Shown here piece by piece: positions 34,800-48,627 of a DNA stretch of 64,000 nt. Both the position numbers and the translations under genes were made by a program. The DNA lies in contig NC_044564.1 in the NCBI RefSeq assembly GCF_007565055.1, forward strand, positions 81,984,563 through 82,048,562, given 5' to 3'. Positions within the stretch are counted from its first letter, which is position 1. Each line of letters opens with the position of its first letter. Below the pieces are notes generated by a model. That model saw only the letters and a program-made list of their open reading frames with translations, had not been told where the DNA came from and made no database searches. The stretch is from Rhinopithecus roxellana. Its lineage: Eukaryota; Chordata; Mammalia; Primates; Cercopithecidae.

Positions 34800-36240
34800 C
34801 TGTTTTAAAAACACATATTAATGTAAATGAAGTCATAAAGTATGTATTTATGGTATCCAGCTTCTTTTACTCAATCTTATATTTGTGAGTTTTATCATGG
34901 TTGTTGTAATAAAAACAATTTGTTCTTATTGCTGTATATTATCCAATTGTATAAATTCAACACTACCTATTCAACTGTTACTGCATTTCCAGTTTTTATA
35001 ATAGTGCTATTATAAATGTTCTTGTTATTGGTGAATATGCATATGCAATTCTGTTAGGTAACATCTATACGTCTGATTTTAGCAATAGCTACACAAGACT
35101 TCTCTTGGGTAGTGTTCGCATAATGTACTCTGTCAATACATTTAATTATTATATTTAAGATGTGTTTCTACTAGGCAGTTTATAGTTGAGTTTTTTAAAG
35201 TCTCTCTAAAAATCTTAGTCTTTCTATTTGAATTTTTAGTCTAACATTTGTATTTATGTGACTACTTTCATATTTGGGTTTCTGTCTACTAGTTTATAAT
35301 TTTCTTTCCTTATTTTGGATTATTCAACTTGTGAATGTATTGTCCGTCTATTAGCTTACCAGTTATATATTATTTTTAGCATCTATTAAAATTATCTCAG
35401 AGTTTAACATTCATCCTTCATTTTTACCATATAATCAAAAATATAATTTTTAATCACTTCCCTGCAAAGATAGGACATTAAACATGATACCTCTATATAA
35501 CAACCTCTCTTACTATCATGTTACTGTTGTCACGCATTTTAACTCAAAGTATAATTTTAATTTAAAAGTTTAGTTATTATTTATAGTTGATGTTCATTTA
35601 TACTTACCTACATACTTGCCTTTTTATTACTCCTGATAATTTGCTGCATATATATAGTTCTGCCAGTGATATTTTTCTTTAGTCTAAAGAACTTTAACAG
35701 TGTTTGGTGTAGATATGTTACAATGTGCCTATATTTATTTGTTTATTTGCAAATATTTTAACATACATTATTGAAGGATATTTTAACTCAGTAGAGAAAT
35801 CTAGATATTTTTTCTTTTTAGGGCTTTATAGATTTCATTATTTTTACACTTACAGTGTTTATGTTAAAATGGCAATCTAATTCCTGCAGCTATAAAGGTA
35901 ACTTTACTTTTTCTGGCTGCTTTTAGTGTATTCTCTTTTGCTTTGATTTTCCTTTTAGCTTTCTCTAGAAAGGATCACCTTTTTCCTTTGTTCAGAATAT
36001 AGTATGGGAGTTAATCACTTTAATTCCATTCAAGAGTCTGAAGCTACTCAAGTCTGGATTGTAAATTTTTGCCTTGATCTGTCTACATCTGTTTTACCCC
36101 TAAAGCCAGGCCCTCCTAGTTTTAGCTCAGAATCTGGCATAGTCAATCACAGGGTTTCTCACCAATTAAGTCCAAAATTCGAATCCTTAGTATTTTCCAT
36201 AGTATAGAGTTCATGCTCCCATGCTCCATTTTTCCCTTCT
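34800..36240 (-). mobile_element. Very old L1M-like fragments, antisense
   Basis: 34800-35110 resembles the antisense 3' part of old L1s ('TGGTATCCAGCTTCTTTTACTCAATCTT', 'CAACTGTTACTGCATTTCCAGTTTTTATAATAGTGCTATTATAAATGTTC'). About 35660-35990 resembles the antisense L1 5' region ('TTTTCTTTAGTCTAAAGAACTTTAACAG', 'TCTGGCTGCTTTTAGTGTATTCTCTTT'). They may be one rearranged element or two. The divergence is extreme and the limits are approximate. Confidence 0.5.
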
Positions 36241-36459
36241 TATAGGCTAACCTGATGCTTAAATCTCTTACGTTTCTCTGAAATGGGAAAGTTCTTTTAC
36301 CCCTCTCACAGGGTGTGCAACGGTGATATGGCTCCCTTCTTCAGTGCTCTGCTGCTCAAATCCCTAGAGGGAGCATGCAGATGGGCAAGTTGTGAGGCTC
36401 TGACCCCATGGCAGTGTCTAGGGGTGAATGTTTTCAGTTCCTGAGGCCCCAGTGAGCAT

Positions 36460-37080
36460 GTGTTACCATGTGCTCTTTTAGTCTAGCCATCTGCAGGCGA
36501 CTTGTGTTTATCTGCTCAATTAGACCTCTGCCTTATCACAAGGACAGAGGGCTTTCTGTATCCTGGGATTACTTGCCTTTGTGTACCAAAAGAATCAGAT
36601 CACAAGTGCACTTGGAGAATGAGTGCAAGGTTTTATTGAGTGGAGGTAGCTCTCAGTAGATGGGGGATGGAGTGGGAAGGTTGTTTTCTTCTGGAGTCCA
36701 GTTACTGAGTGGCTGGACTCTCCTTCAACCACCCCAGCCAAACTGTGCATCATTCTGCTGGTAGATGGCTGCCAGCGTCTGCTGGTGCCTGTCACTTGTG
36801 TCTTTCACCAAAGTGTTCCTCTCGACGTCCAGACATTTGTGTCCATGCCTGCTAAGGTCTCGGGGTTTTTATAGGCACAGGATGAGGGCATGGCAGGCCA
36901 GGGTGGTCTTCACAAATGCAACATTTGGGCACGAAGACAGGAGTGCCTGTCCTCACCTAGGTCCATGGGCAGAGGCCAGGGGTAGAGCCTGTGAGCAAGG
37001 GACCTCGCCACTTCCCTGCTGGGATCTACCCAGCACTTCCCTGCTGCCCTTCTGTGTCATCTCTATTACTGTGAACCTGC
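36460..37080 (-). mobile_element. Antisense ERV LTR, family not assigned
   Basis: On the minus strand there is a U3-like part from about 37080 with 'GGGCAC/CAAATG' words, a TATA-like element (antisense TTTTTATA near 36866-36873) and a polyadenylation signal (antisense TTTATT at 36632-36637). U5-like sequence continues to about 36460. The GC-rich block and order of signals are typical of a primate ERV LTR. The forward frame at 36765-37112 and reverse frame at 36595-36795 carry no domain. Confidence 0.55.
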
Positions 37081-38139
37081 AGAATCTATGCAAGTACCTT
37101 ATATTTTTATAGTTGCCATGTGCTGTCTTTTCCTTGCATCCTTAGTCTTTTGCCCTTACTCCAGAACTAGCATGCACGTGCATGTGTGTGTGCGTGTGTA
37201 TATTTTCAGGATAATATAGCTTCAGAATGTAAATTTTCTTCTTGACATCTCCCTTCTTTTGGGTTGTGTTTCCTTAAGTTTTAGTGCTTAGAGTGTTTTC
37301 TATGCCTTTAAATAATTTAAAACATTTTGTATTTTTGTTATTTTGAATATTTTACAACAGGAGCATTGGTCAGTCCCAAGCTTTTTCGTCGTTTCCACAA
37401 ATAAGAATCACATGGAGAGTTGATTTAAAGCCACACTTTTTTTATAGGGGGAGAAAGGTGAACAATGTTGATTTTTAAAGCAGAGCAAGAGATATATAGA
37501 AAAATAGATGAAGTAAAGTAATTATTAATAAAACACAAAGAGCTATATATTTGTATTTGTAGGGTTTTCTTGACCTCAAATCTTCTGATGGATTTAAAGT
37601 TGATCATTGTGGTATTCCAAGAAGCATCAAAGGCCTCCAAAGAGGTAGTAGTAGTATCCATAATTAAGCACAGTTACTAATCCCGAAGTCATTTCACTTA
37701 CAGTTTTGTAAGGCATTATATGAATTTTTCAAACACTTAAAAAAATATCTTGTACTTTTTACCAGGACATAAATGACTTTTTCTGAACACATCCTTTGCT
37801 TACCCAATACACATTAGGTTAATGGTTGTATTAGGTAGGATAGATTGCTGTAATAATTACACCAATATAATAGAAGTTTGTTTTCTCTGTCATGTAACAG
37901 TCTGAGTCAGGTGTTTTTCATTGGCAGGTGCCTCTCCCCTAGGTGTTGATTCATTTACTGAACTCTAACATCTATTGGGTTTCATCATATGGTCCTGGCC
38001 AGTTGATTGAAAATGAAATGGAAAGACAGTTAACACATGTCTTAAAAGCACTATAACAGCCCACATCACTTTCACCAATATCCCCTTAGCTGGATGTCAG
38101 TTCCCATAGTCATATCTGGCTGTGAAAGTAGGAATTGTA
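37081..38139. other. Intergenic with a possible ancient repeat flanking the next Alu
   Basis: From about 37830, 'TAATAGAAGTTTGTTTTCTCTGTCATGTAACAGTCTGAGTCAGG' and, past the Alu, 'GGAATTGTAGTCTATTTCC' resemble one old mammalian repeat split by the Alu. I cannot name it. Nothing else was seen. Confidence 0.35.
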
Positions 38140-38492
38140 GGCCAGGTGTGGTGACTCAGGCCTGTAATCCCAGCACTTTGGGAGGCCGAGATGGGCAGAT
38201 TGCCTGAGGTTGGGAGTTCGAGAACAGTGTGACCAACATGGTGAAATCCCATCTCCACTAAATAACAACAACAACAACAACAACAATAATAATAGTAAAA
38301 TAAAATACAAAATTAGCCAGGCATGGATGTGCATGCCTGTGGTTTCAGCTACTCGGGAGGCTGAGACAGGAGAATCCCTTGAACCCGGGAGGTGGAGGTT
38401 GCAGTGAGCTGAGATCACACCTTTGCACTCCAGCCTGGGCAACAAGAGCGAAACTCCATCTCAAAAAAAAAAAAAAAAAGAAAGGAAGAAAA
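38140..38492 (+). mobile_element. AluS SINE with expanded middle linker
   Basis: Complete Alu: head 'GGCCAGGTGTGGTGACTCAGG', right arm 'ACCCGGGAGGTGGAGGTTGC', tail A17 plus AAAG. The middle A-rich linker is expanded to CAACAA...AATAAT at about 38263-38300, lengthening the copy to about 350 bp. Target-site duplication TAGGAATTGTA at 38129-38139 and 38493-38503. Frames at 38110-38445 and 38210-38407 are Alu readings. Confidence 0.92.
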
Positions 38493-38503
38493 TAGGAATT
38501 GTA

Positions 38504-40699
38504 GTCTATTTCCATACTCGGGATGCAGAAGAAATATGGTTTCTTGATGAACAGCAGTGTCTGTCCCAATAATAAAAATAGTTTCAAGAATTGAGTTTTA
38601 GAGAAATGTAGTAGTACTTATAGACACAAAATTCTAAACAATATATAGCCAAGTATATAGTGAGTTCTGGAATAATTGTAGATTCAGAGCCAGCAGTAGC
38701 TGAAGGGAAAACCCATATATGTGATTTTTATATTACTCGCTTCATAGTCAATAATATGTTTGACAAATAAAAAGTCACGATATTCTGATTTATATATGCT
38801 CAGTCTAGAAATGTAAATAATAAATATTTTTTAAAAATTATTAATTTTATAATATAAAATGACCATTGCTAATATTCTTTTCTATTACCTTCTCATTTTC
38901 TTTTACAACATTAAAACTGACATAGTGAAGGACATTGGGCTGAACAGTAAGACTGATCATTTTCAGCATTTTTGAATTGCGAGAATGATAGTTTTATATA
39001 ATTCAAAGTAACAAAACCAAAAAAAAGGAGTAAAACACTTTCTATTAATTAGAAATTTTGACTATACTTGACTCTGTAATAGTCTATTTAAGATGTGGGG
39101 TAGCCATCATTAAATTAGTCATATTCTTTTATAAACAAAGTCTCTGATATTTAACATTAAGTTTTCAATACTATTTAATGAGTAAATTAATTAGTAAACA
39201 TATTTCTATAAATCTTCAATTAGTTAAACTTATCACAATACATATATGTATATATTTAAAATGCTTGGAGACAATAAGAGATAAAAAGACCCTAACACCC
39301 TGTGGAAATCAGCAATTTTTATATAAAATATATTTAAAACAAAAACTAGAATTTTAACTTGAAAGTAGAGAATAAGCCTTTAAAAATAGAATTACTATTA
39401 TATAGGTAATGATGTTTAGATGTAATGAACATATTGAAATGTCATGTGTGTGATAGATGAGTTAATGTTTTCATTATTAAAGTTGCACTTAACCCAAAAG
39501 TTAATGATCTTTAAATCTCACAAAGGTATCTAATTCATTAAGTGCCTAATGTTTTTCTAATTTTTTGAAATATTATAGAATCATACAAAGTAAGTAATAT
39601 TCTACTGTGAGTCAAAACACTTAGCAAATTATCTCAAATAACCTAAATATAATAATTCATTTCAAGTTACAGAATTGGAGACCCAATTCACTGAATTAAT
39701 TATATTTCATTTGACAAGAGTAATGATGCTTCACCAGAAATACATTTTTTTTAAATTTGTTGAGTCCACTTATTAAATTTCTGTTTATTTAAATTTACTG
39801 AAGTAAAAATTTCACACCTTAGTTGGTGGTTTCTACAGTCTTCATTCTATTCTATTATTTTTTGTTCTGAAATATTATGCTTTTAAAATCATCCAAGCAA
39901 TAGCATTAAAATATAGCACGCATTTATATGTATTTTTATCAAAAGCGTTCATTATATTTTATGTCTTCTACAGAAAAAATACGTGATAATGCATATTGGG
40001 TGGCTATAGTAAACAAAGAGAGCATTATCTATTTGCTAATTGTGTAAATAATTCCTAAAGGTTTTAGAAAGCTAATGAAATCTAATCTTTCATTTAACAG
40101 GTGAAAATATTATGGACCATAGAGTTTCAGTGTCCTGATCAACCTGTTTCCTTGTTTTTAGTTTTCCCTGTCCCCAATAGAGAAAATAAAATTTCACTTT
40201 CCATTTCTGGAATTTTATTGACTTGGGTTTATTTGTGCCCTCAGCTCTTTGATGAGGATAGTTTTTAAAACTACTGTGCCTAATCTAGGCTACTCTTGCT
40301 GTTAGGCCGGGAATGACAGTTTCTTGCACCTGTCTACATTCTACTTAGAAATGGAAGGCTTATTCAGATTATATTCTTGTTTCATCAGAATTTTTCATCT
40401 GATAAGAATTATATTGCCATAGAAATAAAAGTTCATATTTATTTTCTGGTAGAAAATATAATCAAAGGTAAGAAATGCAATCATTACATCAAGGAATAAA
40501 TTGCATGTGTTACTTCTTTAAATTCTGTAATTCCATATTGTTATTGAGCTATTCAAAACAAGCTTGATTCTTTGCCTTTGTTATAAAGATTTATTTTTAT
40601 CTCTCTATACAAATATTTGTTTAATAAAAATTATGATTTGTCTCTGTCATTTTTTAATTTTTTAGATGATAAATAAATTGCATTATTTATAGTGTGTCA
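38504..40699. other. AT-rich intergenic, nothing recognised
   Basis: No gene signature, named repeat or long frame. Long A/T-rich runs only. Confidence 0.4.
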
Positions 40700-41945
40700 T
40701 ATGAAACATGTATATATGGTGACATGCCTAAATCAAGCTAATCAACATATGCATTATGTCATTCTTTTTTGTGGTAAGAACATTTAAAATCTACTTAGCA
40801 ATTTTCAAGTATACATTCCATTGCTCTAAATTATATTCACCATGTTGTACAATAGATCTCCTGAACATATTCCTCTTATCTAACCGATATTTTATATTCT
40901 TTGACCAACATCTTCCCCAATCCCCTCCCCTCCCCTCCACTAAGCCCTTGATAACTGTCATTCTACTCTCTGCTTCTATAAGTTCAACCTTTTCAGACTC
41001 CACAAACAAATGAGATCATGTGATACTGTCTTTCTGTGCCTGGCTTAATTCACTTAACCTGATGTCCTCGAGGTTCATCCATGTTCTTGCAAATTACAAG
41101 ACTTCCTTCTTTTCAAAGGCTGAATAGTTTTGTTGTTGTTGTGTGTGTGTGTATGTGTTACATACAGGTGCATATAAAATTTTCTTTATTCATTCATTGG
41201 TGGACAATTCATATACTGATGGTTGATTCTACATCTTGGGTATTGAGAATAAATCCACAAACAACATGGGAGTGTGGATATCTTTCAACATATTGAATTC
41301 AGTTCCTTTGCATATATACCCAGAAAAGGGACTGGTGGAACATATGGTAGTTCAATTTTTAGTTTTTCTTAAGAACTTCCAAACTATTTTCCATATTGGC
41401 TGTACTGATTTACATTTTCACTAACAGTGTCTAAAGGTTCTTTTCTTCACATCCTCACCAACACTTATCTATTGTCATTTTGATAACAGCCTTCTAACAT
41501 TTGTGAGTTGGTATCTCATTGTGGTTTTCATTTGTATTTTCTTGCTGATTAGTAATGTTGAGTATTTTTCCATATAACTATTGGCTATTTTTATAACCTT
41601 TTTCGAAAAATGTCTTTTCAGGTCCTTCATCCATTTCTTTTCATCAGATTATTTACTTTCTAACTATTGAATTGTTTGTGTTCCTTAAATATTTTTGATA
41701 TTAACCCTGTATCAGATTTACAGTTTGTAAATATTTTCTCATATTTCATAGGTTATCTCTTCATTCTGTTGTTTTCTGTGCAGAAGCTTAGTTTGATGCA
41801 ATCATATTTATCTACTTTTGCTTTGGTTGCCTATGTTTTAGGGGTCATATCCAAAAAAAATCATTGCCCAGATGAATGTCATGAAGCTGTTTCCCTAGGT
41901 TTGCCTTTAATAGTTTAAGAGTTTCAGGTTTTACATTGAAGTCTC
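40700..41945 (-). mobile_element. Old L1M 3' region, antisense
   Basis: Antisense 3' UTR of the L1M type ('TTTTCAAGTATACATTCCATTGCTCTAAATTATATTCACCATG', CCCCTCCCC run at 40921-40936), followed by the ORF2 C-terminal part. That part shows 'CATATATACCCAGAAAAGGGACTGG' and 'TTTTCTGTGCAGAAGCTTAGTTTGATG'. It stops near 'GAAGTCTCTAATGCATTTTC', where a younger L1 begins. Frames are broken. Confidence 0.85.
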
Positions 41946-41956
41946 TAATGCATTTT

Positions 41957-43230
41957 CTTTTAATTTTTTTTATTACAGTTTAAGTTCTGGGATACATGTG
42001 CAGAATGTGCAGGTTTGTTACATAGGTATACACATGCCATGGTGGTTTGCTGCACCCATCAACCCATCACCTAGATTAGGTATTTCTCCTAATGTTATCC
42101 CTCCCCTATCCCCCCACTCCACAACAGGCCCCAGTGTGTGATGTTCCCCACCCTGTGTCCATTAGTTCTGATTACTCAAATCCCACTTATGAGTGAGAAC
42201 ATGCGGTGTTTGGTTTTCTGTTCTTGTGATAGTTTGCTCAGAATGATGGTTTCCAGCTTCATCCATGTACCTGTTAAGGTCATTAACTCATCCTTTTTCA
42301 TGGCTGCATAGTATTCCATGGAGTATATGTGCCATATTTTCTTTATCCAGTCTATTACTGATGGACATTTGGGTGGGTTCCAAGTCTTTGCTGTTGTGAA
42401 TAGTGCCACAATAAACATACATATGTGTGTGTCTTTATAGTAGCATGATTTATAATCCTTTGGGTATATACCCAGTGATGAAATTGCTGGGTCAAATGGT
42501 ATTTCTAGTTTTAGATCATTGAGGAATCACCACACTGTCTTCCACAATGGTTGAACTAGTTTACACTTCCACCAACAGTGTAAAAGCATTCCTATTTCTC
42601 CGCATCCTCTCCAGCATTTGTTGCTTCCTGACTTTATAATCATCGCCATTCTAACTGGTGTGAGATGGTATCTCATTGTGGTTTTGATTTGCATTTTTCT
42701 GATGACCAGTGTTGATGATAATTTTTTCATATGTTTGTTGGCCACATAAATATCTTCTTTTGAGAAGTGTCTGTTCATATCCTTTGCCCACTTTTTGATG
42801 GAGTTGTTTGTTTTTTTCTTGTTAATTTGTTTAAGTTCTTTTTAGATTCTGGACATTAGCCCTTTGTCAGATGAGTAGATTGCAAAAATTTTCTTCCATT
42901 CTATAGGTTGCCTGTTCACTCTGATGATAGTTTCTTTTGCTGTGCAGAAGCTCTTTAGTTTAATTAGATCCCATTTGTCAATTTTGGCTTTTGTTGCCAT
43001 TGCTTTTGGTGTTTTAGACATGAAATCTTTGCCCATGCCTACATCGTGAATGGTATTGCCTAGGTTTTCTTCTAGGATTTGTATGGTCATAGGTCTTTCG
43101 TTTAAGTCTTTGATCCATCTTGAGTTGATTTTAGTTGATTTTGTATATGGTATGAAATAATGGTGTAATTTAATTTTTCCGCATGTGGATATCCTGTTTT
43201 CACAACACCATTTAATGAAGAGACTGTCCT
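41957..43230 (-). mobile_element. Younger L1 (L1PA/L1PB-like) 3' part, antisense, 5'-truncated
   Basis: It begins at the A tail (antisense T run at 41963-41970) and the L1P 3' UTR 'AGTTCTGGGATACATGTGCAGAATGTGCAGG', followed by the ORF2 C-terminal region. Frames such as 42176-42418 ('IWHIYSMEYYAAMKKDELM'), 42527-42778 and 42842-43090 are recognisable L1 ORF2 pieces. It ends near 43230, so about 1.27 kb remains. It lies head to tail with the older L1M. I found no clear target-site duplication. Confidence 0.9.
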
Positions 43231-46200
43231 TGGTGTACCTGTACTTGCTATACTTCTTTTCTCCTTTTTTTTATTAAGTAGAATTTCCCTTTTAATGTTG
43301 CCATATTTTTTTCTTTATCTTCCTCCATGTTTTTCAAATAAGTAAATTACATCAAATTGTACTGTGTTTTCTGTGACTTTATTTGACTCCCTCCTTACTA
43401 CTGTGGCAGCTGTTTATCTTCTCTATAGAACTGTAACTTAAAGATTGATTTTGTGTTTTTAGGTTGTATTTATTTTTAGGTAGCAGTGACTAATCTTGGT
43501 TGGTGAACCTGGGTATATTCTTCAAGCTCTTATTTTATTAAATGGACCATATATAAGGTTTACCCAGCTGAATTAAAACTACCTTTTATTTTTATAGGGA
43601 ATCCCATTAGATTTTGGAAACTGGAAAGTATCAACTTTGGATATTGTTTCTGAATTTTAAATATCTTCTTTCATCAGCAGTCATTTTCACTCATAAATTC
43701 AAAAGAAGAGCATAAAATTAGGACCTATAGTTTTGGTTATCTGTCTTGTTTACTGCTACAGTAGAGAGGCCTGGGGGAAAGGCACCCTCACTGGGAATTT
43801 CAATGTATTTCTTGATTCCTAAATTTCTACTTTCTTTTATTGGTTTATGTTGCTAAGGTTTTCTTTATAGCTAGGGATAGTGTTATTTTTTTGTTAGCCT
43901 TCATTACATTTATGATTGGCCAGAAGGCATTAGCTGAGCTCTATTAAATTAATTGGTGGAAAAACTTGCTCTTTGAGATTTTGTTTATTTTCATGTTGAG
44001 CTGCTATCTTATCCCTCAGTCTGTTTCCGTACAAATATGAATATATTCACATCAATTTTCAGGGTGTTCCTACTTTCAAAATGTATACTTTTTGAGAGAG
44101 ACACAGAGGAAAGTGAAGATAGAATTATATGCTGACCCCAGTAGCAACTTCTTTCACTGCTAGGTTTAGAAATGTATTGTATAAAATTTTGCCTCTTTGT
44201 TATTTTTGTTGTTGTTGTTGTTGTTGAAGATTTTCTAGGCTATTCTTTGTTTGCTTTTACTGTAAAACAATATGCTGTTATTGGACTTTACTATCTTAAC
44301 TTGAAATTCTGTACATCGTCTTTTGCCTTCCAATTATTTTTGCAATCAAACTGGCATTTCCATCATATATTCAATCCCCAATTATTTTTTTAAAAGATTT
44401 ATATGTTCAATCACCAAATTTTCTAATTATGGCTCTAGTATTAAATTTGTAACATGAAACTTTCAACTGCTGAGTTATTTCATATAATCATTAGTGTACA
44501 TCTTAATTTTGATTAGTCTTTTATTCCACATGCTGTTTCTTCTTGTGTTATTTTTACTGACTATGTTAATGGGTATTCCAGCTTTCATAAGGAACCCTTG
44601 CTAAAGTGTTTTTTAAATAAATGACAAGCACTTTACTACATACATTTCAATTTCTTTTCTATGGTGGTGAGTCAGAATAGGACCAGGTAATTTGCATTTC
44701 ATTTGCTGTCACACTTAGTTATGTGTCCTTTAAAATTCAACCTGTCTTTTATCCTCCCTGTTTACTATTGTTTCTTTAATATTATAATGGTATGCATTCT
44801 CTGCTGAATTTTAGTTAAAACAGGTGGTTAATTTTTCAGACTGAAAGTCTCAGATCCCCAGAAGAGCATATTGGAAAGCTTCAGAAGCATGGTTAATTGA
44901 ATAATTGAAGCAACTCTACAAATTGCTGAACCCCAGTATTTGCATATGTTGAAAATTCTCACAAGTGCTTATTGCATGGAAAATGCAGGCTCTGCACAGA
45001 TCTAAAAGGAATTTCAAGTCCCTAACATCCCTTTGATTCTCTATAGCAAGAACTAAAGTAAATTTGAAAATAATATTTTAAAATTAATTGATTTGTTAAT
45101 AAACATAAACTATCCTTTTCAAAACAATGGATAAATATGAATGATATATTGAAAGTCACGATCACACCCAATTATAATTCTTTTATTATAATCTTAGGCT
45201 TTTCTTACCTAGTAAACTATTCCAACTGATATTATACCAGATGTGAAATTTATGTGCCAAAAATACACATTCCAAAAACAAAATACAGAATAATTTTATA
45301 CAGATAACAATGCTAAATGCATGTAAATGATGCAATAAAATTAATACTGATGACTCAATATCCTGCACTACAGCTAATTCAATTTAGATTAAGAGACAAA
45401 TAAAAAGTGTGATGCATTTTTAACATATGTATTTAAAATTATTTTTTATGTTTTTATTATTTTATTTATTATTAACCTAAAGTCATACCCCAATTGATCA
45501 ATATATGTGAAATATGACTGGAGATATGGAAAAAAGAACATTTTTATAGTGTTTCAAGAGTGACACGAATAAAGCTTCACATTTTCTAAAAGATAACATT
45601 TCAAGACCTTTAGATATTCAATGGAACCACCTTTATTCTTTCCTTTTTTAGAGATGCATAGCTAGTGTAGCATTGAGAAAAGTTTAAAAAAAATACCTAA
45701 AATATTGCATATAATTCAGTTGATGAGTTGTTCGTGTGGCTCCAAACTACCTTTCTCTACTTCACTTTAGTTTTTGTGGCTAGGACTAAGGAAAACATTT
45801 CTACTTCGTTAAGTAACATCCTGTTAGGTAAGTTGTTAGACAATACCCTTATGTATATGTAATAATAAAAGACTTTTTAAAGCAAAATGAATGTTTTCTG
45901 GTCTAACAAGCAGATTACTCCTGGCCCATTGGTGAGTCAGGGCTCCTTTTTGTAGAAACACTAGTCTGGGAAGGGACAGAATAAAAATAAAGAGATGACA
46001 CATAAACTGTATGAAATTATTTAAAAATACACAATGGGCTCAGTGGTACCTTCATCTTGCTCCTCCCTTTTCTTTTTGACGTAACCCATCTTCCTAAACT
46101 TGACTCACATGTCTAGGGGCAAGTAAAAAGCAGAGCTTGTATTTTGATCAACTGTAAGATAGTAGGAGGAGATAAAGTTTATAAATGTGTAGAAAGAGAA

Positions 46201-48307
46201 AAGACAGAGCAATCAGTTTTTTTTATTACCTTTGGAGGAGGGTAGTTTCTGTTGTCAATGTTCATTGTAGAGAGGCACATAGAGGTCAGAAATTAACTGA
46301 ATATACCACAAGCCTGAAAATGCAGATGTAACGATATCTTATTTTCTAATAAGTTATTTATTTTTCTTAGATTTTGTTTTAATGAAATGAAAAAAATTAT
46401 TTAAACACAGACACAAACACAGAAAGTGCTGATGTAATTGTTTAGAAGCATTTAAACTACCCCTTGTTTACTGAAAATATTCTATAATAATTTGATTAGA
46501 CTATATTGTTTCTGTTTATTAATTCATTTTCTCCTATAATATAACAAGCCTTCCAAAAGTCAAAATGTGAAATATATTACCCCTTTGTCTCAATGTGTCT
46601 ATTTTTTTTCTTTAATATTTTTCTTGGCTCTTTTTCTTCCTCAAAGCCCCAGATTCACTTAAAAATTATCAAATGATTCTCATACTTAGATTTATATACT
46701 TATTTTTATTTTATCTGTTGTTAGGTAGGAAAGAAGAGGTTAACGAAGGACGGGTTTAACAAAGTTAAAGCAGGTATTTCGAATAAAACTCATTTTCCAC
46801 CAGGTATTTATTGAGCAGCCCCTTTATTTCCGTTGACACATTAAGATTGCCATGTAAAGATGAAGTAGACATACTTCTACTGTCTCATAAGACAAGACGT
46901 AGATGAAAGTTAGCTGGTAGTTGACAAAGGCAATACAATAATATCATTGCTATGTTAAAGACACTTAATGATAATAGAGTAAAGAAAGTTCCAAACTTGA
47001 TATAAAACTTCCAGATGACTAACAACAAAAAGATCAGATAAAAAATTATTTACTAAGTTAAAATGATTAAGTAGTTAAGTAACTTAAATGATTAATAGAG
47101 GTTGTACAGCAAGTTTCCAAGGCTAAAATAATGACTTGCCAACTCACAACCTCTAAAATATTGGGCAAATCACTTCTCCTCTTTAGGCATATTTCTGTGG
47201 CTATAAATTCAAAGCAATTGTGGGAAAATATACTTGCTATTTTTATAAATATCAATTATTTCTTGCCACAATTTTAAACTAAAACCTGGCAGCACAACTT
47301 TATATACGTTCAGCAAAATGTTTAGTAAGAGTTCAACAAATGTCAGCAACAATTATTATTACTGTATTTCTTGATATTTTTTCAAGTTGCAATCCTGTAA
47401 TTTGATTTTCACATCACATCCTCCCTCTGGACTAGAAACCCTAGAGTAGAAAACAAATATTTCCTTAAATTGACAACATAACAATCTAAACAGTTTCTTG
47501 AATTAGTAAGTATTGTATAAATACTTGCTGAATGGTATTTGATATCAAAGAGATAACTTTGCACATTTTTAAACGACTGCATTTGTAATATTCTGGGCTT
47601 TCCTTCGTTAAAACTGAAAGAAAAAAGATACATTGTTTTGGAGAATGACCTTTATAATTAGTGTGAAAGAAAAAAAAAAAAACACAAATTCACATTCCCT
47701 GTCTGTTCTTGAATTAATAATCTGTGAAAGACTTTCATAGTATAAAAATGACATAACTAAAAGACTTTCCAAGAAAAGGTTAGTGTTATCTAGAGTATAA
47801 TGAAGGGGATGTCTCTCTTCTCTCTGAATTAGAATAAATTTTGATTCTTTAAAATCCCAGTGATATAGTGAGACAGCAGGAGCATGAGATTCTATTTATT
47901 ATATTTAAGCTTTGGTCTTTTGCCTGTGGTGGGAAACTTAGATTTCCAAGTCAGGACTACAGATTTGATCATTTACTCAGTGATGGGGATGAAGAAGAGA
48001 AGATCTTGTCTGTTATTTGATATAAGATGACCCTAGACAATGCTGTTAGGAATGGGTAGTTGGAAGCTAATTTAGAGGTTGATTTGTCACATATTGTATG
48101 TTTTCATTTTGGGTGGAAATTAAACTCACATGTTGACTTCCACTTACCCCATCAACACACATATTCTTATTTACATTCACAGAGGCCAACTACATAATTT
48201 TTTTCTTAACTTAGTGTGAAAAGAGTACGTAAAATGTTCAAAGATAAATTTGGAATAAACAGCTTTTTTTGTTGTGATATAATAGTTAAATAAAAATTAA
48301 CTCTTGA
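43231..48307. other. AT-rich intergenic, nothing recognised
   Basis: About 5 kb without any gene, named repeat or domain-bearing frame. A GTT repeat at about 44203-44226 is the only simple-sequence feature noted. Confidence 0.4.
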
Positions 48308-48627
48308 GGCCAGGCATGGTGGCTCACCTGTAATCCCAGCATTTTGGGAGGCCAAGATGGGTGGGACACCTGAGCGCAGGAGTTCGAGAGCAGCCTAGGT
48401 AACATGGTGAAACCCCATCTCTTCAAAAACAGAAAAATTAGCTGGACATGGTGACGTGTGCCTGTGGTTCCAGCTACATGGGAGACTGAGGTGGGAGGAT
48501 CACTTGAGCATGGGAGGCAAGGTTGCAGGGAGCCGAGATCATGCCACTGCATTTCAGACTGGGTGACAGAGTGAGGCTTTGTCTCAAAAAGCAAAACAAA
48601 ACAAAACAAAACAAAACAAAACAAAAA
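48308..48627 (+). mobile_element. Older Alu (AluJ/S), plus strand, AAAAC-repeat tail
   Basis: Head 'GGCCAGGCATGGTGGCTCACC', linker 'TTCAAAAACAGAAAAATTAGC', right arm 'GAGGTGGGAGGATCACTTGAGC'. The tail became an AAAAC array (about 48591-48627). Flanks AAAATTAACT (48293 and 48653) suggest a decayed duplication. Frames on the opposite strand (48286-48624) are Alu readings. Confidence 0.88.

Noticed and set aside
41094..41170. GT-rich stretch with TTGTTGTTGTTG as a possible regulatory Z-DNA element
   Set aside because: It is short simple sequence inside an old L1 and needs no special explanation.
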